From: an uncultured Pelagibacteraceae bacterium
GTDB lineage: Bacteria > Pseudomonadota > Alphaproteobacteria > Pelagibacterales > Pelagibacteraceae
Assembly (NCBI GenBank): GCA_902610675.1
Contig: CACLWP010000003.1
Location: 1-64,000, forward strand
Direction: 5' to 3'
Length of the DNA stretch: 64,000 nt
In this document: piece by piece, positions 1 to 8,862 of the stretch
Position numbering within the stretch: position 1 is the first letter of the stretch
Layout of the letters: each line of letters opens with the position of its first letter
Position numbers and translations under genes: made by a program
Notes under the pieces: generated by a model
What the model was told of the DNA's origin: nothing
Seen by the model: only the letters and a program-made list of their open reading frames with translations
Databases searched by the model: none

Positions 1-267
1 ATTCTAAAAAATCAGTTAGAAAAGAATGTAAAATCTGATGATAAACTGAATGATCTTTATCAGTCATTAAAAGAAATAAATTCTAAACTATGGGTTATTG
101 AGGATGATAAAAGACAATGTGAAAAAGATAAAGATTTTGGAGAAAAATTTATAAAGCTCTCAAGAGATGTACACTTTCTTAATGACGATAGAGCAAAAAT
201 TAAGTTAGAGATAAACAACCACACTGGATCAGTTATTAAGGAAATAAAAGAATACACCAGCTATTAG
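1..267 (+). CDS. C-terminal part of a hypothetical protein truncated by the window edge (possibly DUF6165-like)
   Basis: Open frame from base 1 to TAG at 265-267: ILKNQLEKNVKSDDKLNDLYQSLKEINSKLWVIEDDKRQCEKDKDFGEKFIKLSRDVHFLNDDRAKIKLEINNHTGS...; family assignment from memory only. Confidence 0.6.
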   Translation: MLKNQLEKNVKSDDKLNDLYQSLKEINSKLWVIEDDKRQCEKDKDFGEKFIKLSRDVHFLNDDRAKIKLEINNHTGSVIKEIKEYTSY

Positions 268-275
268 ATCATTTA

Positions 276-1427
276 ATGGGACTTCATTTTTCAAAAAACG
301 AATTTTCGCAAAGAAAAATGAATGTTTTAAAATCAATGAAAGAGCATAATCTTGACGCTCTGTTAATGTTTAGGCAAGAGTCGATGTATTGGCTAACAGG
401 TTATGACACTTTTGGTTATGTTTTTTTTCAAACATTAGTTTTAGATAAAAGTGGAAATATAATGTTACTCACAAGAGCTCCTGATTTAAGACAAGCTCAA
501 AACACATCCAATATAGAAGATATAAGAATTTGGGTTGATAAAGATGGATCAAATCCAACAGATGATCTTAAGGTTATTCTAGATGAATTAAATCTTAAAG
601 GAAAAAAATTAGGAGTTGAATATGAGGCATACGGTTTAACTGGACGTAATGCTATTAGATTAAACAAATCTCTAGAAAATTATTGTCTTCTTGAGGATAA
701 ATCAGACTTAATTACAAAATTAAGAGTGGTTAAATCTAAAGAGGAAATTGTTTATGTTAAAAAAGCTGCAGAGCTTGCTGATAAAGCTTTGGATGAAGTA
801 TGGAAGCATGCAAAATCAGGTGTTAGTGAATCCAAGATATTAGCTGAAATGAACAGAGTTATATTTGAAGGTGGTGGAGATTATCCTGCAAATGAATTTA
901 TAATTGGTTCTGGCAAAAATGCACTGCTTTGTCGTTATCAAGCAGAAAAACAAATTTTAGACAAAAAAGATCAATTAACTATTGAATGGGCTGGTACCTA
1001 TAGACATTACCATTCTGCAATGTTTAGAACTATTCCTATCGGAAATGCAGACCCAAAACATCATGAAATGCACGAAGCATGTGTTAAAGCTCTCACAAAT
1101 TGTGAAAACAAATTAAAACCTGGAAATAAAATTGGAGAAGTCTTTGATATTCATGCAAAAACGTTTGATGACCTTGGTTTCAACAAGGCTCGAATGAACG
1201 CTTGTGGTTACTCATTGGGAAATACCTTTTCTCCAAACTGGATGGACTGGCCAATGATTTACACCAATAATTCTTATGTAATTCAGCCTGGAAATGTTTT
1301 TTTTATGCATATGATATTAATGGACTCTGAAAACCAATTAGCAATGAATCTCGGCGAAACTTATTTGGTCACAGAAAGTGGTAATGAAAGACTAGGAAAG
1401 CAAAAGTTAGATTTGGTTATACTTTAA
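276..1427 (+). CDS. M24 family (creatinase/Xaa-Pro peptidase/DoeA-like) hydrolase
   Basis: 383 aa, pita-bread fold motifs (KSKEEI, GSGKNALLCRYQAEKQ, YRHYHSAMFRT); usual metal-binding Asp positions appear replaced. Confidence 0.8.
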   Translation: MGLHFSKNEFSQRKMNVLKSMKEHNLDALLMFRQESMYWLTGYDTFGYVFFQTLVLDKSGNIMLLTRAPDLRQAQNTSNIEDIRIWVDKDGSNPTDDLKVILDELNLKGKKLGVEYEAYGLTGRNAIRLNKSLENYCLLEDKSDLITKLRVVKSKEEIVYVKKAAELADKALDEVWKHAKSGVSESKILAEMNRVIFEGGGDYPANEFIIGSGKNALLCRYQAEKQILDKKDQLTIEWAGTYRHYHSAMFRTIPIGNADPKHHEMHEACVKALTNCENKLKPGNKIGEVFDIHAKTFDDLGFNKARMNACGYSLGNTFSPNWMDWPMIYTNNSYVIQPGNVFFMHMILMDSENQLAMNLGETYLVTESGNERLGKQKLDLVIL

Positions 1428-2101
1428 TTAAAACTATATTTTTTCTCTAAAAATTTAATCACATTGTGTATTATAAAAGTCATAAATAAATAAATTCCTC
1501 CCGCAACTATGAATACCTCAATTGGTTTAAAAGTTGTTGAAATTATATATTTTGCAACACCAGTTAGGTCCATTATTGTGACTGTACTTGCTAAGGAAGT
1601 TCCTTTCATCATTAATATTATTTCATTACCATAGGCTGGTAAAGATTGTCTGATAGCAATAGGGATCTGAATTTTATAAAAAATTACTTTATTTGAAATG
1701 CCTAGGCTTTTTCCTGCCTCTACTATTCCAGGTTTAATTGTTTGAAATGCTGATCTTAATATCTCAGAAGTATAAGCACCTGTGTTTAAAGCAAAAGCGA
1801 TAATAGCGCACCAATATGGTTCTTTCAAAATTACCCATAAAACTGTCGATCTTAAATATTCAATCTGACCTAGTCCAAAATAAATTATAAAAATTTGTAC
1901 TAAAAGTGGAGTACCTCTAAAAACATATGAATATCCATAGGCAAATTTGTTTATAAATTTATTTTTATTTAATCTTAAAATTGCAAAAATCAATCCAATA
2001 AACAATCCTATTATTAAAGAAACAGAAAGAAGCTTTAAAGTGATCAATGCTGCACTTAATAATTTGGGGAAACTATTTATCATCAACTCAAGATCCATCA
2101 A
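1424..2101 (-). CDS. Polar amino acid ABC transporter permease (HisM-like)
   Basis: Typical HisM/QM permease sequence (YVFRGTPLLVQIFIIYFGLGQ, EAGKSLG). Confidence 0.9.
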   Translation of the reverse strand: MMDLELMINSFPKLLSAALITLKLLSVSLIIGLFIGLIFAILRLNKNKFINKFAYGYSYVFRGTPLLVQIFIIYFGLGQIEYLRSTVLWVILKEPYWCAIIAFALNTGAYTSEILRSAFQTIKPGIVEAGKSLGISNKVIFYKIQIPIAIRQSLPAYGNEIILMMKGTSLASTVTIMDLTGVAKYIISTTFKPIEVFIVAGGIYLFMTFIIHNVIKFLEKKYSFN

Positions 2102-2790
2102 AACCCCCTACTATATTTAATTTCTAATCTATTGATCAATTTCATGCTCACAAAAGTAAGTAATAAATACAAAACAGCAGCAAATGAGTAAAAAAACAAT
2201 GGATCTCTAGTTGAGCCTGCTGCAACATAAGATTGTCTCATGATTTCAACTAAACCTGTAACTGAAATTAAAGAAGTATCTTTAAGTGTTATTTGCCAAA
2301 CATTACTTAGATTCGGAATAGCCAGTCTTAAAGTTTGTGGTAATATAATCTTAAAAAATTTTCCAAATTTATTAAGGCCTAGTACGTTAGCAGCCTCAAA
2401 CTGACCTTTATCGATTGATTGTAGTGCTCCTCTAAAAACTTCAGTTGAGTAAGCACCAGAAATTATGCCAATTGCAAAAGCCCCTGTGATAAATGCATTT
2501 ATTTCAATATATTCATTATAACCAAATATTGATGCAACAAACATAACAGCACCAGTTCCACCAAAAAAGAAAAGGTAAATTACTAATAATTCTGGAACAC
2601 CTCTTATTATTGTTGTGTAAGAATTAGCTATAAAATTTAAAAACTTGTTTTTAGATAATTTTAGTGGGGTAAAAATTAATGCAAAAAGAAAACCTATTAG
2701 CATTGCTGTTATTGAAACAGCTATTGTCATTAAGGTTGCGTAAAATAATTCATCACCCCAACCAGTATTTCCAAATGCTAGAAGTTCCAT
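2098..2790 (-). CDS. Polar amino acid ABC transporter permease (HisQ-like)
   Basis: Permease motifs (YTTIIRGVPELLVIYLFFFG, FEAANVLGLNKF); overlaps next gene by 4 nt. Confidence 0.9.
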   Translation of the reverse strand: MELLAFGNTGWGDELFYATLMTIAVSITAMLIGFLFALIFTPLKLSKNKFLNFIANSYTTIIRGVPELLVIYLFFFGGTGAVMFVASIFGYNEYIEINAFITGAFAIGIISGAYSTEVFRGALQSIDKGQFEAANVLGLNKFGKFFKIILPQTLRLAIPNLSNVWQITLKDTSLISVTGLVEIMRQSYVAAGSTRDPLFFYSFAAVLYLLLTFVSMKLINRLEIKYSRGF

Positions 2791-2795
2791 ACAGA

Positions 2796-2822
2796 TTGGC
2801 GACTATACATTATAGTCGCCAA
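2796..2822 (-). promoter_or_regulatory. Perfect 12-bp intercistronic hairpin between binding-protein and permease genes
   Basis: TTGGCGACTATA-CAT-TATAGTCGCCAA; no T-run after it on the minus strand. Confidence 0.8.
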
Positions 2823-2835
2823 ATCTAAAATTTAA

Positions 2836-3663
2836 TTACATAGAAGCGTCGAAACCAAACCACTTAGTAGCAATTCTACTAATATCTCCGTTTTTTCTCG
2901 CTTTATTTATAGCGGCGTTAAACTTTTTCAAAAGCTCAGTATCATCTTTTCTGATACCAACACCAACACCATTTCCAAATGCACCACCTGAAAAAGTTGG
3001 TCCAGTTAGAACAACTGGCTTACCAGATTTTTCTGCATAGTCACTGAATGCAACAGCAGCAGCTAATGCAGCATCACATCTTCCTGATGCCAAATCTAAA
3101 TTAACTTCATCTTGTGTTTTATAAGTTCTTACATTTACTTTGCCTACGTCACCTGAGTCTAAAAAGTTTTGGTGAATTGTAGCAGTTTGAACACAAACAG
3201 TCTTACCTGCTAATGCACCAGTAAGTGTTTTTAAAGCCTTTTTAGCATCTGAATTTGGTTTAGTTAAATTAATACCCGCTGGTGTGTCTAAACCTTCAAG
3301 ACTTGAGCCTTTCATTACAGCTAAAGATGCAACTTCGTCTGCATAACCTTGAGAAAAGCTTATTGCCTTTTGTCTTTCTGCAGTAATTGACATACCTGCC
3401 ATTATCGCATCAAACTTTCTCATGATTAATGCTGGTATCATTCCATCCCAATCTTGCTCGACTATTACACATTGTTCTCCAATGTATCTACAAAGCGTAT
3501 AAGCTAATTCAACTTCAAAACCTATTAACTTACCTGCTTCATTTTTAGAGTTCCATGGAGGATAAGCACCCTCTGTACCAATTTTTATTTTATCAGCATA
3601 AACATTTCCCATTACAAGCAGAGAAAGTAAAACTGAAAAAATAGTTTTTTTGAATATATTCAT
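2836..3663 (-). CDS. Periplasmic amino acid-binding protein (lysine/arginine/ornithine/histidine type)
   Basis: Signal peptide then IKIGTEGAYPPWNSKNEAGKLIGFEVELA...; SBP family 3. Confidence 0.92.
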   Translation of the reverse strand: MNIFKKTIFSVLLSLLVMGNVYADKIKIGTEGAYPPWNSKNEAGKLIGFEVELAYTLCRYIGEQCVIVEQDWDGMIPALIMRKFDAIMAGMSITAERQKAISFSQGYADEVASLAVMKGSSLEGLDTPAGINLTKPNSDAKKALKTLTGALAGKTVCVQTATIHQNFLDSGDVGKVNVRTYKTQDEVNLDLASGRCDAALAAAVAFSDYAEKSGKPVVLTGPTFSGGAFGNGVGVGIRKDDTELLKKFNAAINKARKNGDISRIATKWFGFDASM

Positions 3664-3724
3664 TGTTATCTCCTTTAATAAAAAAATTAGTATTTCACAA
3701 ATGATGGGTATTAAAAAGAAAAAA

Positions 3725-4765
3725 TTAATGATTTATTGATGAAGAAAAATTCCAAGAACAATCGAAACTAGGTATGTAAACTCTTGATAAATTAGTATTT
3801 CCAAAATGATGATTAAATACGTTCAGCCAATTTTCAACTTGAAGAGGTTTTTTATCCTGGCTTCCAACTTGTGCAGTAATAACTCCTTTAGGTTTAAGTA
3901 TCCTAATTAAGGATTCCATATTTTTAGCAGCAAGATCTATACAAAACTGATCATCATTTAAATCAACAAAAATGTGATCATAAGTATCTTCGTTTACAGT
4001 CTTGATGCTTTCAAAAGCATCACCCCATACACATTTAACTGAATTTTTTTCTGTGGCTTTTTTTCCAATATCTCCAAGGTGTTTATAGCAAACTTCAACA
4101 ACTTCTGGATCTAATTCATACCAATCTATAAAGTTAAACTTTTTTGAAATACATTCTCTTGCAACACCACCATCACCACCACCAATAATTGCTGCTCTTT
4201 CATTTTTTTTATTTAATTTTAAGCCAGCTCCTACAAAAGTTGAGCTGTACAAGTGTTCATCTGAAGCTGCAACTTGTATTTCACCATCAATAAATAGAGA
4301 TTTTCCAAATTGTTCTAATTCTAAAATTTCAATATGTTGACCAACTTTTGATTTAAAATCCTCTAGAACTTCATTGACAACGTAAGATTTTTGTAATCCG
4401 GGTGAACTATAGATATCGTGGTAGAGAGATCCAGTATCTCTATTAAATTCTTTTTTTACAATTCTTTTATGTTTAAATTCTTTTTTTATAATATCAATTG
4501 CTACTGATGGGCTTATTTTTCCACAAGTAAAAAAATCAAAACTAATAATTCCATTTTCTGGAAATGTATGAAAACTAATATGACTTTCAGCTAATAACGC
4601 TAAAATAGTAAAACCTTGAGGTTCAAATTTATATTTTGAAATATTCAAAATAGTGACATTGGCTGCTTTAGCTATTTTATGTATAACTTTCTCAAAAACT
4701 GAAGGATCGTACTCTTTTGTAGTACCGATAATATCTAAAGTAATATGCTCCCCAACTTTAATCAT
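3725..4765 (-). CDS. S-adenosylmethionine decarboxylase proenzyme / spermidine synthase (aminopropyltransferase) fusion
   Basis: N-terminal SpeD with pyruvoyl site LLAESHISFHTFPENG; C-terminal SpeE with IIGGGDGGVARE. Confidence 0.92.
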   Translation of the reverse strand: MIKVGEHITLDIIGTTKEYDPSVFEKVIHKIAKAANVTILNISKYKFEPQGFTILALLAESHISFHTFPENGIISFDFFTCGKISPSVAIDIIKKEFKHKRIVKKEFNRDTGSLYHDIYSSPGLQKSYVVNEVLEDFKSKVGQHIEILELEQFGKSLFIDGEIQVAASDEHLYSSTFVGAGLKLNKKNERAAIIGGGDGGVARECISKKFNFIDWYELDPEVVEVCYKHLGDIGKKATEKNSVKCVWGDAFESIKTVNEDTYDHIFVDLNDDQFCIDLAAKNMESLIRILKPKGVITAQVGSQDKKPLQVENWLNVFNHHFGNTNLSRVYIPSFDCSWNFSSSINH

Positions 4766-4766
4766 C

Positions 4767-5420
4767 TTACCCTTTTTTATAGTTTTTAGCCTTATCTAAA
4801 ACTTTTTTCATTTCTTCAAATGAAAGAATCTTAGGTTGTCCTAATTTTAAAGCAATAGTGTATTGATGACAAATATTTTCTATCTCTTGTGCTAGTTCAA
4901 ATGCATCATCAAGATTTTTTCCAAAAGCAACCTGCCCGTGATTAGACATTAAACAAGCAGATCTATTTTCTAAAGCTTTGATAACATTTTTAGATAATTC
5001 TTCAGTTCCATAAGTAGCATATTCAGCACATTTAATGTCTTCTCCTCCTGCAAGAGCAATCATATAATGAAATGGTGGAATAGGTTTTCCATGTGAAGAT
5101 ACAGCTGTTGCGTGTGGAGAATGAGCGTGAACAATGGCGTGTGCTTCTTTTTTATTTACATAAATATCTCGATGAAATCTCCATTCAGATGAAGGTTTGT
5201 TCGTGGAGTTTTTTTCTTCTTCTTCATTTAAACCCATAAAAACAATGTCTTCAGGTTTTAAGCTTTCATATTTTTTTCCTGATGGAGTAATTAAGTATCC
5301 TTCTATATCATCCTCCTTTGCTCTTAAGGATATATTTCCAGATCTAAGCGGTGAGAGATTTGTAGAATTTAATTTTAATGAATATTCGATAATTTGATTT
5401 CTTTGATCTAAATTCTTCAT
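4767..5420 (-). CDS. Class II aldolase/adducin family protein (MtnB-like dehydratase or 5-methylthioribulose-1-phosphate/5-deoxyribulose-1-P aldolase)
   Basis: HAHSPHATAVSS and NHG motifs; embedded in mtnP/mtnA operon. Confidence 0.85.
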   Translation of the reverse strand: MKNLDQRNQIIEYSLKLNSTNLSPLRSGNISLRAKEDDIEGYLITPSGKKYESLKPEDIVFMGLNEEEEKNSTNKPSSEWRFHRDIYVNKKEAHAIVHAHSPHATAVSSHGKPIPPFHYMIALAGGEDIKCAEYATYGTEELSKNVIKALENRSACLMSNHGQVAFGKNLDDAFELAQEIENICHQYTIALKLGQPKILSFEEMKKVLDKAKNYKKG

Positions 5421-6487
5421 TTAAATAATTCTTTAAGTCCTTTTTCCGATGCTTCACATACACCTTTTTCGGTAATTAATCCTGTAACATATTTTGCAGG
5501 TGTTATATCAAAAGCTAAATTCATAGACTTACTTTTTTTTGGATATATTTGAATTTTTTTTATATCTCCTTTTTCATCTAAACCTTCAACCTGAGATAAT
5601 TCATCTGAATTTCTCTCCTCAATTGGAATATCTTTATGATCTTTTATATTCCAATCAATTGTTGAACTTGGTAGTGCAACATAAAAAGGAATATTATTAT
5701 CATGGGCAGCCAATGCTTTGAGATAAGTTCCAACTTTATTGCAAACATCTCCATTGGCTAAAGTTCTATCCGTTCCAACAATACACATGTCAACTTCACC
5801 TCTTTGCATTAGTATACCACCTGTATTATCTGCAATAATTGTGTTTTTAATTCCCTCTTCATTTAATTCATAAGATGTAAGATTTGCTCCTTGATTTCTT
5901 GGTCTGGTTTCATCTGCCCACACATGAACAGGAATTCCTTTTTTATGTGCATGATATATCGGAGAAGTTGCGGTCCCCCAATTTATTGTTGCAAGCCATC
6001 CTGCATTACAATGAGTTAATATATTAACTGTATCTTTTTTTTTATTATAGATTTCTTCAATAATTTTTAGTCCATTTAATCCTATATTTTCACAAAATTT
6101 CACATCTTCTTCACATATATCTTTTGCTTCATTCAACGCTATTTCTAAAATTTTATCGCTATTAACACCAGATAATTTATTCATCATTCTATCAACAGCC
6201 CATTTTAAATTTATTGCTGTTGGTCTTGAACTAATTAAATCTTCTGCAGATTTCTTTAAAAATGATTGGTTATTATTTTCAATAATAGCTAAAACCATTC
6301 CATAAGCAGCTGTAGCTCCTATTAGAGGTGCGCCTCTTACCTCCATTACCTTAATTGCATTTATTGAGTCCTCAGCAGTTTTAAGATCTTTAATAATAAA
6401 TTGATGTGGAAGTTTTGTTTGATCGATAATTTTTACAACATTATTTTCAAACCAAATAGTGCGATATTCTTTTCCTTCAATTCTCAT
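5417..6487 (-). CDS. mtnA: S-methyl-5-thioribose-1-phosphate isomerase
   Basis: MEVRGAPLIGATAAYG, THCNAGWLATINWGTA, WADETRPRNQGANLT, NKVGTYLKALAA. Confidence 0.95.
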   Translation of the reverse strand: MRIEGKEYRTIWFENNVVKIIDQTKLPHQFIIKDLKTAEDSINAIKVMEVRGAPLIGATAAYGMVLAIIENNNQSFLKKSAEDLISSRPTAINLKWAVDRMMNKLSGVNSDKILEIALNEAKDICEEDVKFCENIGLNGLKIIEEIYNKKKDTVNILTHCNAGWLATINWGTATSPIYHAHKKGIPVHVWADETRPRNQGANLTSYELNEEGIKNTIIADNTGGILMQRGEVDMCIVGTDRTLANGDVCNKVGTYLKALAAHDNNIPFYVALPSSTIDWNIKDHKDIPIEERNSDELSQVEGLDEKGDIKKIQIYPKKSKSMNLAFDITPAKYVTGLITEKGVCEASEKGLKELFK

Positions 6488-7416
6488 TTTAATTTTGAAG
6501 CAATAAAATTAAGAATTTCTGGATTATAGTATTGAAAACATAATCCTTGGTTCATTTCATGACCTGGATTTTTCCGAGCTGAAATATTTTCTTGCCAATC
6601 ATCTCCTTTTACAACACAAGATTTTCCTTTAATTTTATAATCTTGAGAAATAACAATTCTTTTAACTCCTGGAACTTCTTCTAACCAGTCAGATAACAAT
6701 CCCTCCCATTTATCCTTGGGGTGAGTGAAAGCTAAAACAGAGACATTATCAGATTGTTTAATATTATTAATTTGTCTTGCTCGTAACTCAGCAGGGCCTG
6801 GATATTTTTTAGCAAATTTTTCTAATGCCTTTTCAGGGCCTACTTTTTTTACTTTGTAAGTTTTAGAAAGCTTACCAAAACAAGCTTGCATATATGATAT
6901 GCCTCCGCCTACTTTTTCGGGGTAAGCTGATAGAAACATTAGAGTTAATAAACCCCCGCATGAATGACCTGATATAATAATTTGTTTTCTTGGAACCCCT
7001 ATACTTATAAATTTTTCAACTAATTCTAAATTTTTTTCAATTCTTTTATCTAATTTGTGCTTACCAACATAAGGAGTTTTGGAGTTCCACCAATGTTTTT
7101 TTAATGACATATCACCTGCAAAATCATTTGAACAGAAATTATAAACCATAATTTTTTTACCATTAATTTCCTTATCAACTAATGAAGCTTGATTTCTAAT
7201 TTGATTTACCCAAATGCATTCATTCTTGTGTGCTTTATCATTTGAATTTTGACCATGATTGTAAATAATTATAATTTTATTTTTAGGATCATCAATATTC
7301 ATACCTTCTTTTACCGAGGCTGATTTGTTAATAAAACCACTTTTTAAAATTTTTCCATTAGCATAGACTGTATTTGAGACTATTAAAAATATTAGAATTA
7401 ATAATAATTTTTTCAT
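6484..7416 (-). CDS. Exported alpha/beta-hydrolase-like protein
   Basis: Signal peptide MKKLLLILIFLIVSNTVYANG; nucleophile elbow GHSCGG; 4-nt overlaps with both neighbours. Confidence 0.8.
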   Translation of the reverse strand: MKKLLLILIFLIVSNTVYANGKILKSGFINKSASVKEGMNIDDPKNKIIIIYNHGQNSNDKAHKNECIWVNQIRNQASLVDKEINGKKIMVYNFCSNDFAGDMSLKKHWWNSKTPYVGKHKLDKRIEKNLELVEKFISIGVPRKQIIISGHSCGGLLTLMFLSAYPEKVGGGISYMQACFGKLSKTYKVKKVGPEKALEKFAKKYPGPAELRARQINNIKQSDNVSVLAFTHPKDKWEGLLSDWLEEVPGVKRIVISQDYKIKGKSCVVKGDDWQENISARKNPGHEMNQGLCFQYYNPEILNFIASKLK

Positions 7417-8285
7417 TTCCTTAATACCCTTCCCGCTACCGTATTTAATTTTTCTATTGTTTTTTTTGTTCTTTTTTCAGGGGCTGTGATAATCGCTACA
7501 TCCAAACAATTATTAGTTGGATCATTAGGATCAATGTGATCTTCAAAATTTTCTATTAAATTTTTAATTACATTTTTTGCTTTAGCAGCATTACCTAATA
7601 AAACTTTTACTACTTGTTGAACATCAACATCTTCGTGATCTGGATGCCAACAGTCGTAATCAGTAACCATAGAAACAGATGCGTATCTTATTTCTGCTTC
7701 TCTTGCTAATTTTGCCTCTGGCATATTAGTCATCCCAATTACATCTGCCTTCCAAGATCTATATAAATTAGACTCTGCCAAAGTTGAAAATTGAGGTCCT
7801 TCCATAACCACGTATGTCCCATTTCTTTGATATTCAATTTTTTCTTTCTTTATTGCCTGCTCACATGCATTCATTAAACCGTTAGATGTTGGATTTGCCA
7901 TAGAAACGTGGGCAACAATTTCATCATCAAAAAATGTCTTTTCCCTCGCAAATGTCCTGTCAATAAATTGGTTAACTATTACAAACTTTCCTGGTTGCAA
8001 ATCTTTTTTTAAAGACCCAACTGCTGATACTGAAACAATATCTGTGACACCTAATTGTTTAAGAGCATCAATATTTGCTCTAAAATTTATTTTTGAAGGA
8101 GAAATAAAATGTCCTCTGCCGTGTCTTGGTAAAAAGTAAACTTCTTTTTTATTATAATTAGTTTTTAAAATTTGGTCTGAGGGTTTTCCCCAGGGAGTGT
8201 TTACATCTAATAATTCTCTATTTTTGAACTCTTCAACATCATATAAACCGCTGCCACCAATAATTGCTAATTTACTTATTGTCAT
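7413..8285 (-). CDS. mtnP: S-methyl-5'-thioadenosine phosphorylase
   Basis: LAIIGGSGLYDV, LPRHGRGH, VVMEGPQFSTLAES, VIGMTNMPEAKLAREAE. Confidence 0.95.
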   Translation of the reverse strand: MTISKLAIIGGSGLYDVEEFKNRELLDVNTPWGKPSDQILKTNYNKKEVYFLPRHGRGHFISPSKINFRANIDALKQLGVTDIVSVSAVGSLKKDLQPGKFVIVNQFIDRTFAREKTFFDDEIVAHVSMANPTSNGLMNACEQAIKKEKIEYQRNGTYVVMEGPQFSTLAESNLYRSWKADVIGMTNMPEAKLAREAEIRYASVSMVTDYDCWHPDHEDVDVQQVVKVLLGNAAKAKNVIKNLIENFEDHIDPNDPTNNCLDVAIITAPEKRTKKTIEKLNTVAGRVLRK

Positions 8286-8326
8286 ATTATAAAATTAATT
8301 TATTTATACTTTTATAATTTACTCTT

Positions 8327-8854
8327 ATGAATTTAAAAGACTTTATTAGATCCATCCCTGATTATCCAAAAAAAGGTATTTTGTTCAGAGATATCACCAC
8401 ATTAATTAAAGAAGAAAAGGCTTTTGCAGAAACAATTAATCAAATAGTTGAAAAATCAAAAAAATATAAATTTGACAAAATTGCTGCTATAGAGTCTAGA
8501 GGTTTTGTTTTTGCTTCAGCTGTATCTTATTTATTAAATAAACCTTTTATAATGTTAAGAAAAAAAGATAAGCTTCCAGCAGATGTTCATTCTGTTGATT
8601 TTGAACTAGAGTATGGCACTGCAACAATTCAAGTACATAAAGACTCGATTAATAACAATGAAAGTGTTTTAATTATAGACGACCTAATTGCAACAGGAGG
8701 AACAGCTGAGGCTGCTGCTAAACTTATTGAGATTTCAAAAGGAAAAGTTTCAGCATTTATCTTTGTTATTGACTTATTTGATCTAAATGGTGCAAACAAT
8801 TTAAAGGAAAAAGGTTTTAGTGTAGAAAGTCTTATGGAATTTCCAGGTCATTAA
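8327..8854 (+). CDS. apt: Adenine phosphoribosyltransferase
   Basis: IRSIPDYPKKGILFRDITTL, AIESRGFVFA, VLIIDDLIATGGTAEA. Confidence 0.96.
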   Translation: MNLKDFIRSIPDYPKKGILFRDITTLIKEEKAFAETINQIVEKSKKYKFDKIAAIESRGFVFASAVSYLLNKPFIMLRKKDKLPADVHSVDFELEYGTATIQVHKDSINNNESVLIIDDLIATGGTAEAAAKLIEISKGKVSAFIFVIDLFDLNGANNLKEKGFSVESLMEFPGH

Positions 8855-8862
8855 AATTTTAA

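Noticed and set aside
60-257. Minus-strand ORF of 65 aa
   Set aside because: Antisense to the well-supported partial plus-strand CDS 1-267; composition is a mirror of it, no RBS
5197-5721. Plus-strand ORFs 5197-5397 and 5539-5721
   Set aside because: Antisense shadows of the aldolase and mtnA genes
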